Source of the DNA: Fomitopsis serialis
Lineage: Eukaryota; Basidiomycota; Agaricomycetes; Polyporales; Fomitopsidaceae
Assembly (NCBI RefSeq): GCF_022376445.1
Contig: NW_025955668.1
Coordinates: 1-15,380 of the forward strand
Length of the DNA: 15,380 bases
Direction of reading: 5' to 3'
Shown here: one piece after another, positions 9,038-15,380 of the stretch
How positions within the stretch are numbered: position 1 is the first letter of the stretch
How the letters are laid out: each line of letters opens with the position of its first letter
Notes under the pieces: model-generated
What the model was told of the DNA's origin: nothing
Seen by the model: the letters and a program-made list of their open reading frames with translations, nothing else
Databases searched by the model: none
Made by a program: the position numbers and the translations under genes

Positions 9038-9466
9038 TGTTAGTGAAGACATGGTACACGTCCATCTGGACAATCCCGGCGCTTGAGCACTTGAACGTTT
9101 GAAGACCTTCACTCGAAATGCCGCCATTTTGCCCTCGTACCACACCATTAGCTACCACCCCTCAAACTAATCCCATTGCTTGACCATCACTATGTACGCC
9201 GCAGGTATAGACTACTGTACACCTGCTGTACACTCCTAGAACGGGACGCAGATCTTGGGCGCGTTTTAACGCCCATGCCGGCGTCTGCCGGGTCTCCCAC
9301 GGTGCCATCACTGATCGTGGCTGCTTGCATTGTCTCCCCGATTTGGTAGGCGTTGCTGAACTTGTACGACCACGAGCCGCAGTGCGTTGTTCACTCTGAC
9401 TCACCGACCACAGCGCTGAGTCTGAAATCAGGCAGCCACACGCTTCTCTCACCACGCGCAGGCGTG
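9038..9466. other. Intergenic, upstream of the FunK1 gene
   Basis: These 429 bases precede the TATA-like sequence and presumably hold the FunK1 promoter. A small palindromic pair, TGTAC...GTACA, occurs near 9216-9232, and a GGGCG/CGCCC hairpin near 9258-9275. No gene was recognised. Confidence 0.45.
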
Positions 9467-9476
9467 TATATTAAAG
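9467..9476 (+). promoter_or_regulatory. TATA-like box of the FunK1 gene
   Basis: TATATTAAAG lies immediately before an ATG at 9477. If it is the TATA box, transcription would start about 30 bases further on. The ATG at 9477 would then lie outside the mRNA, which favours the in-frame ATG at 9642 as the start. Confidence 0.45.
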
Positions 9477-9641
9477 ATGGACGCGCCCCAGGTGCAATGT
9501 TGTCGTCCGCTCCCACTCGCAGGCATCTGGCCACCGCTCGCTCTGTGCGCAGAGCCACCGAGTCATCCTCTAGCTTTCTTCATCGTCAACTTTCAACAAG
9601 TCGAGCCTCCACAAGGTATCCGTCGCCGTCCCGGTCGCAAG

Positions 9642-12433
9642 ATGTTCTTCCTGCGCTCGGCGCCGCCCGGCCCCGGCCGGGAGCCTCGTACTCCTCCCAA
9701 GAAGGAGAAACGTAAGGATTATGTTTCGGTGGTCTTGATCATCATGCTAACTTGAAGATTTCAGAGCCCAAAGTTGTCAAGTCTACGCCCCACAAGATCA
9801 GTGCCGTTGATAGCGTCCAGGACGCCAGTTGTATGCTCTGGCAACCCAGGCACGATGAATTCATTTACCGGGAGTACACCGATAAGATTCATCGGGACGT
9901 TGGTGTCGAGACGTTCATACGCGCTGTGTTCGGCATCGGCTGGGAGCACATACCACCGACTCCGTATCGCAGGCAGGCTGCGAAGGCAAAGGACGCCGAC
10001 TGCTACTCGCTCTTGGGGGCCGATATCAAAGAATACCGTACTAGCAGCGACGAGAGATCCAGCTATCAGCCGCTTAACCTTATGGCCAATGGATTTTTGA
10101 CGCAGCTCTATGGCCCGAACGTGGAGGGCGGCCACGACACTCGTCAAGCAGCCGACGATACCGAGGCGCGTCGGCAACGGCTCCTCCATGTCAAACAGCA
10201 CTGGGATCGCCCCGACCGTACGCCACGCATGTACTCGGGCCGCTTCATTAAACACGACTGCGAAGCTATCAACGTCCGCAAGTCAAAGGACAAGCCGGAT
10301 GGCACCTACGGCATGTCGATGGGGAAGCCCGTGTGGGAGTGGGAGTTGGTCCCCATTGAGGTTGGGAAGAACCACGAAAAGATCAAGAAGGCGAGTGACG
10401 TATTTGTACGCTGCGAGAATGGTACATTCACTATATCGGTTCGTCCCATCCTACCCCACTGGTCACCACCAGCTGATCTGCCCACAGCAGGCCACTCGTC
10501 CCCGCTCTCAAGCTGAGGGCGAAGTAGCTGGGAACAGTTCTGCTGACAAGACCGGATCGGACCGTGAAGGCCAGCCCGTATCAGAGGCGAGGAACGAGGC
10601 ACCTGAGGACGAGATTGCGTCAGATGGTGAGGTCGAGGCGCTCCTCGAAGACGATGCGCATACGTCGACCGCAGACGTACCGCAGGAGACCAGCGGGGCC
10701 GTTTCCGTGAGCAAGCGGAAGCGCAAGGCCGAGGAGGAGGTCCCGGCACCCGGTTCCAAGCGCCCGCGGCGTACTACGCCTGGCGGACACCGCCGCATGT
10801 CCTCCAAGGAGGTCCAAATCGTGCGATACGTGAACCACATTATGTCGTCCAATGTCCGCTCGTATGCTATCGGACTCCTCATCGAAGGGAACGCGATGCG
10901 AGTCGTCTACGGTGATCGAATGGGTATCGTGTTCACGAGGGCGTTCAAGTTCCTGGACAAGGAAGCCCATCTGTTTCTCCTAGTTCTTGCCGCTATAGGA
11001 GGCGCAGGCGTGCACGATTTGGGAATCCACCCGATCCTCAGCTTCAACGAGCTCAATAAAGAACGAGATGTCTTCCACCCTGACCGGGGCTATGCGTTGT
11101 CCAAGGCGCTTGTTCGACTAGAGGTTCGGGATGCGCAGGGTGTCTCACGCCAGCTCGAGTTCGACATTGATGAAGCCGACAAGATCCGCCCTGTCGACAC
11201 CGCTTTCGGTCTCATTGGTCGAGGGACGACGATAATCGCTGTAAAGGCCAAGGGTGGCCCAGCGCTCGAGATGTGCGGGTCGGAACCGCTCGTTGTGAAG
11301 GTGGCGTGGCCACACAAGGCGCGTCAGGCTGAAGACAGGATGATACGTACTGTTCGTCGGCAATTGTCCGCGAAGAAAGCGAAATACCTGGAGTATGTCG
11401 TGGACATGAAGTGCGCGGTCACGAAGAGCATCGAGGAGATGGACCTGCCGCGTGTTGCGATGGGGACCTACCCCGAGGAGCAAGACCTGCGCGTTTGCCG
11501 CACTCTGATTTTCAAGCGCTACCGACGCTTGGAGGACATCGGGTCTGCGGAGGGTTTCCACATTGTGTTTGTGGATGTCGTTCGTGGTACGTCGTATCTA
11601 GTGCCTAGCCAGAGTTCTCACTGACGAGTCTTTTAGCTCATTACTGGGTGTACGAAACGTCGAAGATACTTCACCGCGATATCAGCACCAACAACATCAT
11701 GTGGTTCATGAAGGATGGGCAGGTTGTTGGCGTGATCTGCGACTGGGATCTCGCGGAAGATCATAGCAACGGCGATGTTCGAACTATTGAACCCGCGAAA
11801 GCGGCGAGCACTTCGTGGTTACCATGGACGCGCACGGGTGCAAAGACGGCCGATACGTCGAATATACCGAAGAGTCAAGCCAACGCTGAGCAAGTTCCGG
11901 GGTCGACGACTGTGCCGTCGGAGAGCGAGCGTCTGCAGAAACCGAGATACCGCACCGGCACTGGCCCGTTCATGGCGCTGGACCTTCTACGCGAAGGGGA
12001 TCCTCCAGTGCACAAGTATCGCCACGACCTCGAATCGTTCCTATACGTCTACGTTTACACCGTCGCTGGATACGATCCGACAAACAAGATATTCCAACCG
12101 ATCCAGCAATGGCAACTCGACTCGCTCATCGCCATCGGAGACAAGAAGCACAAGTTTCTGACGGATCCTGTGGAGGCTCGTGCCATCTTGTCCTCCGGTC
12201 ATGACGATTTCAAGCCGTTGCTTGAGCATGGAGCATTCCTGCCGCGGCTCATCAGCGTCTTTGCACACCTTGAGTTCAAGATGAATGACATCAAGCTTCT
12301 CAGCATCGATGCAATGTATTACACTTCCGCAGAAGAAGCCGAGGCCTCGATAGGTAAGATTGAGAGGGAGAGGGACGAGATGATTACATACAGTAAATTC
12401 ATGCGGGTGCTCGGAGCGTCGGAGGATATATAG
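9642..12433 (+). CDS. FunK1-type protein kinase, four exons
   Basis: Proposed exons are 9642-9711, 9765-10438, 10488-11586 and 11637-12433, in frame throughout, giving 879 residues (934 if the in-frame ATG at 9477 is used). FunK1 kinases are a fungus-specific group, expanded in mushroom-forming species and mostly uncharacterised. The kinase motifs look complete. The likely ATP-binding Lys is in EPLVVKVAWP (about residue 519). The catalytic loop HRDISTNNIM is at 627-636. CDWDLA at 649-654 replaces the usual DFG. GTGPFMALDLL is at about 722-732, and RHDLESFLYVYVY follows. An N-terminal domain (VVKSTPHKISAVDS onward) and an acidic linker with KRKRK and KRPRR precede the kinase core, suggesting nuclear localisation. 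Introns are 49-53 nt; the second uses a weak donor (GTTCGT) but restores the frame. Substrate unknown. Confidence 0.92.
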
Positions 12434-12840
12434 ACTCGGGTTTCTGCCCTCCCTTGACGGCACTTGCGTTGGTCTTCGCATGTCTTGTATACACAGCACA
12501 AGCGCGATCATTATCTCTCCTTTCCTTGACTAGATCTCTGGCATGACGTGTCTCATCCATCCGGTGTATATTACGCGGTCTTCTATAGTATGTAACACAC
12601 GATGTCGTTCGCCACCATCATGATGTGTTCTCAACTCATGGCCCTCGTGCCATGCCGAACATAGCGCATCATCACAACAACGACCATGCTATATTGATCC
12701 ATATCTATGTGTCTTCTCTCCTGTACCAACCACGACACCAAATGCGGTCACAGCCGTGCTTGACGTATCAAACAGCATACGATCCCCGGGCCATGACTCA
12801 AACTCTGTAACACAAGTGCAATGCGTAGTACTGTCGGATC
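12434..12840. other. Intergenic, 3' of FunK1
   Basis: These 407 bases lie between two convergent reading directions. No gene, clear terminator or repeat was recognised. Confidence 0.5.
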
Positions 12841-12995
12841 TCAGCCCCGACACACTCTGAACAGCACGAATGTGCAGAACGCAAGAAGAGCGGCGAATAC
12901 ATAGTAGAACACGCGACCTACCCTGTCCTCGGCGCCCCCGAAGAGCGCACTGCGCAGCGGGAGGAAGACAAACTCGACGAGGAAGTTCGCGATCC
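12841..12995 (-). CDS. Possible last exon of a small membrane-tail protein
   Basis: After a good acceptor (TCCTCAG at 13002-12996) the minus strand encodes 50 residues to a TGA at 12843-12841: IANFLVEFVFLPLRSALFGG, then AEDRVGRVFYYVFAALLAFC and TFVLFRVCRG. The second half is a plausible transmembrane segment followed by Arg/Cys, as in tail-anchored proteins. A good intron lies upstream (donor GTAAGC at about 13120, branch site CTAAC, acceptor GCGCAG at about 13063). However, the short sequence between the two introns and the exon before them could not be joined in an open frame. It may be a small gene, a gene remnant or chance. I do not recognise a family. Confidence 0.3.
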
Positions 12996-13403
12996 CTGAG
13001 GATACGGTGCGAACTCAATTACAGTTGACTAAGAGACTGGCGGAAGAGAGCGCGGAAACGCCTGCGCATCGTGAAGTATGGTTAGTTGTAGGATCGTTGA
13101 ACGCTGTGGAGATGCTTACGTGCTAGTGCGTCGCACCAGACAGTTGCTATGCTAGCTGAGCATCGAGGAGCAGACAGTCATCAACGGGCGGCGGAGGCTG
13201 GGTTTCAGCACCATGATGGCTTCCTCTTGATCATTGCGTTCGGGCTACTCGACGACTCGTAGGGCGAGTTCATCTCCCGCCGCCCATTCATGCAAGCTCT
13301 GGCGTAAATGGCACTGTTGACATGGTTGCCAGTGCAAGTGATCACTGATCACCGCCCACAAATCAATGTACAGCATATCCTACAGAAATCGCCAGCTGTC
13401 ATG
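12996..13403. other. Unassigned stretch with intron-like signals on the minus strand
   Basis: A typical fungal intron signature (GTAAGC, CTAAC, CAG; 58 nt) is seen on the minus strand at about 13120-13063. No upstream coding exon could be supported between there and the gene X stop. GTGATCACTGATCAC near 13338-13352 is a small palindrome. Confidence 0.35.
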
Positions 13404-14010
13404 CTCGAGCTGCGTATGACGGACAATCCTCAGAACCCGCCGTCGGGCTGGTAAGCAATGATCAATCGCCACTTCTCATCATCCTTCTTCTTTCCCTTGC
13501 GAGCCTTTCGCTCCGCCTTCCGCTCCTTCTTTCGCTCCTCCTCCCGTGCTTTGCGCTCGTCTTTCTGCGCTTTGCGCTCGGCCTTCCGCGCTCTGCGCTC
13601 CTGCCGTCTCTGATCCTTCGTCGCATGTCTCCCGCCAACCTGTTCGTGACCTTCATCTTCGGAACTGCTTGAGCTACTGCTGTCATCCTCGTGCACGGTC
13701 GCATCTGGCGGGGTGCACCATCAGGCCCATTATAGGTTACCGAACCCTTTGCAAGGACGACGGTCATCCGCCGCGGATGGAAGAATACTGTCGGGTGGCG
13801 TCATGTACTGCGCAACACTTCGAATGCTCATCGACACTCACCACGTTCCACAGATCGATCAACTCACCCACAGCGCCAGTCTTCTTGTTCCTCATCACAT
13901 GCTCGATTCCTTTCGTCACCAGCATGCCTTCGGCGTGGTGCATCCAGTTTAGGACTCAAAACCAAGTCCACGCGAAAGCTACTCACCCCGTCAGCCAGCA
14001 TGCATAGATA
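13404..14010 (-). repeat. Source copy of the gene X direct repeat
   Basis: This is the 607-base partner of 6896-7505 (610 bases). It is the resident copy because the preceding exons of the same gene follow directly on the minus strand. It is missing single bases where the other copy has runs: TATTCTT versus TATTTCTT (near 13785) and GGCGGGG versus GGCGGGGG (near 13710). Confidence 0.93.
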
Positions 14011-15046
14011 TCGGTGCAACCGCGGCTGCTATGCGTTTCGCGGGCGAAAGCGAGCCTGCCACCTGACATCATGCAGAAACCGCTGCCAGTCGTCTTCAGC
14101 AACGTCGTGCGTCGCGAACGGGTGCGGTACAGCCCTCGATGGCGGTGGGAGCTGAGGGAATCCCTTGTCGAGGTCCTTGCTCAGGCTCGCAAGGAACGCT
14201 GGCTCGAATGGCTCGTATGGCAGGTCCAGACGGGTGCCGCAGGAATGACGGTGGCGGCGGATCGACGAGCTCGCTGACGCTCTGCCCAGGGGCTGCTTCC
14301 TCAGGTGTTCAAGTATGCCGCCTCCCCCTCGCGAAGGCGCAGGAGCCGGGGATATAATCGCATGCTGTCCTAGGGAGTGTGCGGCGGCGATCTCAGTAAC
14401 AGTTTACCCCACAGCAAAAAATAACCCTTACGGGATATCCCCCAGCCGGAGGTCCATCCCGAGCTCAGGACCCAGTGTGGCGGCTTGCGCTACCCACGCA
14501 TTAAGCTTCGGCCACATTGCACAACAGCAAAAAGTGAGTACATACCTTGTGTTCGTCTGGGTACTTCCATTGAAGCCGGGACTGGATGCATATCTGGCGG
14601 GTGCAGGATAGTCGTCACCCGGAAGAAGGGTGTCCCATCAGCAGCATGAGTCTGGTAGGACGTGTTGTGCTGGGACGCATAGGATCTCTGCGGCCGGTGT
14701 GGCCATCCCCGGAAGTGCTCCGCGTATGCAGCCTGCGTTTGGCTGGCCATCCCTGTGGTGGCCCGGGGTACCCAACGTTGACTGATATGCCCGCGGCCCG
14801 AGGACCTCTCGTTGTGCTGCTGCAGCAGCTGTCCCTCGTAAGGTACGGACATAGAGCTGGCATTATGGACTCCATCGGATGGTATCGATCGACGCCAATC
14901 ATTTGTGCGCGGGGAGGATAAGCGTCTACAAAGGTGCCCCCGAGTCTGTCGGACCGCCTGAGTTCCAGAACGTGGAGCATAGCCCTCTGAACGATCGACA
15001 GCCTCGGCGTATGCTGGGGTGGGAGGTCCTCATGGGTGGTAACCAA
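13430..15046 (-). pseudogene. Gene X: conserved Agaricomycete protein of unknown function, frameshifted as written
   Basis: Readable order on the minus strand: a Gln/Ser/Pro-rich N-terminal part (about 15046-14546; frame uncertain), introns 14545-14490 and 14431-14370, then LVDPPPPSFLR, LPYEPFEPAFLASLSKDLDK, GFPQLPPPSRAVPHPFATHD and EDDWQRFLHDV. A weakly hydrophobic stretch follows (IAAAVAPISMHAG), then introns 13986-13928 and 13844-13788, LVTKGIEHVMRNKKTG, ELIDLWN, YFFHPR, a Ser/acidic run and a long Arg/Lys/Glu tail ending WRLIIAYQPDGGF. From memory this resembles a large family of hypothetical proteins in mushroom-forming fungi with the same DPPPPSF, HPF.xHDV..xDW, IEH and YFFHPR signature; no function is known to me. 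Breaks: a frame change near 14230 between PPPPSFLR and LPYEPFEP, an in-frame stop near 14031, another shift near 13995, and missing bases near 13785 and 13710. All look like single-base losses. The N-terminal limit is a guess. Confidence 0.6.
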
Positions 15047-15380
15047 TGTGAGATTGTTGCTGCCTTTCTCGGAGGGTGCGTATCCATGCGTGTCGGGCGG
15101 GGATCATCTTGCTCGTGTGTAGATGCTGGAAGGTGATTGTGGCAGGACGGTTGGATGAGGTAGATAGCTGAACCAGACTGCCCTTGTGCCGCGGCATCCT
15201 TGGATGCTCACGAGATTAAGTACCATGTACGGTAGCTGTTATTAGGTTCTGTATTCCTGTCCACGACACTGCCTCCACGACAGGGAGTACGCAGTAAGGC
15301 CACCTCCGCAGCGCTCAGCGCTCACTACCGCTTCTGTCGAGAGTCCCGAGACCTTGACAGCCGACTGTGCTCCTCTACGA
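15047..15380. other. Window end, upstream of gene X
   Basis: These 334 bases hold no supported gene. They may include the gene X start and promoter, but frames are too broken to place a start codon. Confidence 0.4.

Noticed and set aside
9353..9715. Open frame overlapping the start of the FunK1 gene
   Set aside because: Only the other frame joins correctly, through the 9712-9764 intron, to the kinase N-terminal domain.
1..15380. tRNA, rRNA, CRISPR array, bacterial operon or viral genes
   Set aside because: None was seen by eye on either strand. The exon-intron structure is clearly fungal.

Overview
The window looks like nuclear DNA of a mushroom-forming basidiomycete (Agaricomycetes, possibly a polypore-type fungus). 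The grounds are many 47-59 nt GT-AG introns, GC-rich coding sequence, a FunK1-type protein kinase (a family expanded in these fungi), an Agaricomycete-style BTB protein, and a fungal Sin3 co-repressor gene. No bacterial, organellar or viral gene was recognised.

Layout. (1) 153-5008, minus: a ten-exon sin3 gene with PAH1, PAH2, PAH3, the HDAC-interaction region and the Sin3 C-terminal region. Its 616-nt first intron holds a 319-bp terminal-inverted-repeat element flanked by TA (4219-4537), which looks like a MITE. Its last exons (1-968) carry many single-base deletions relative to a second copy. (2) 5009-5443: divergent promoter region. (3) 5444-6551, plus: a two-exon BTB/POZ protein. (4) 6896-9037: a mosaic of three gene pieces with no intact gene: the last exons of 'gene X' (6896-7505), part of sin3 exons 2-3 (7514-8054), then sin3 exons 7-10 and 3' flank (8055-9037). 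All three sources lie elsewhere in this window. (5) 9642-12433, plus: a four-exon FunK1 kinase gene. (6) 12841-12995, minus: a possible last exon encoding a hydrophobic tail. (7) 13430 to about 15046, minus: gene X, a Ser/Pro-rich protein with a basic ER/K tail, broken by several single-base frameshifts.

How the parts relate. Sin3 is a scaffold for histone deacetylase. The BTB protein shares its divergent intergenic region, and FunK1 lies beyond the mosaic. Nothing shows that these genes form one pathway. The most unusual object is the mosaic. Its X and Sin3 exon 2-3 pieces differ from their sources by about 16-17% in intron sequence. Its Sin3 3' piece has no intron substitutions against its source. 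The pieces were therefore acquired or homogenised at different times. The indel pattern near both window ends (single-base losses only) looks more like uncorrected long-read error than natural decay. That must be settled before sin3 or gene X is called a pseudogene.
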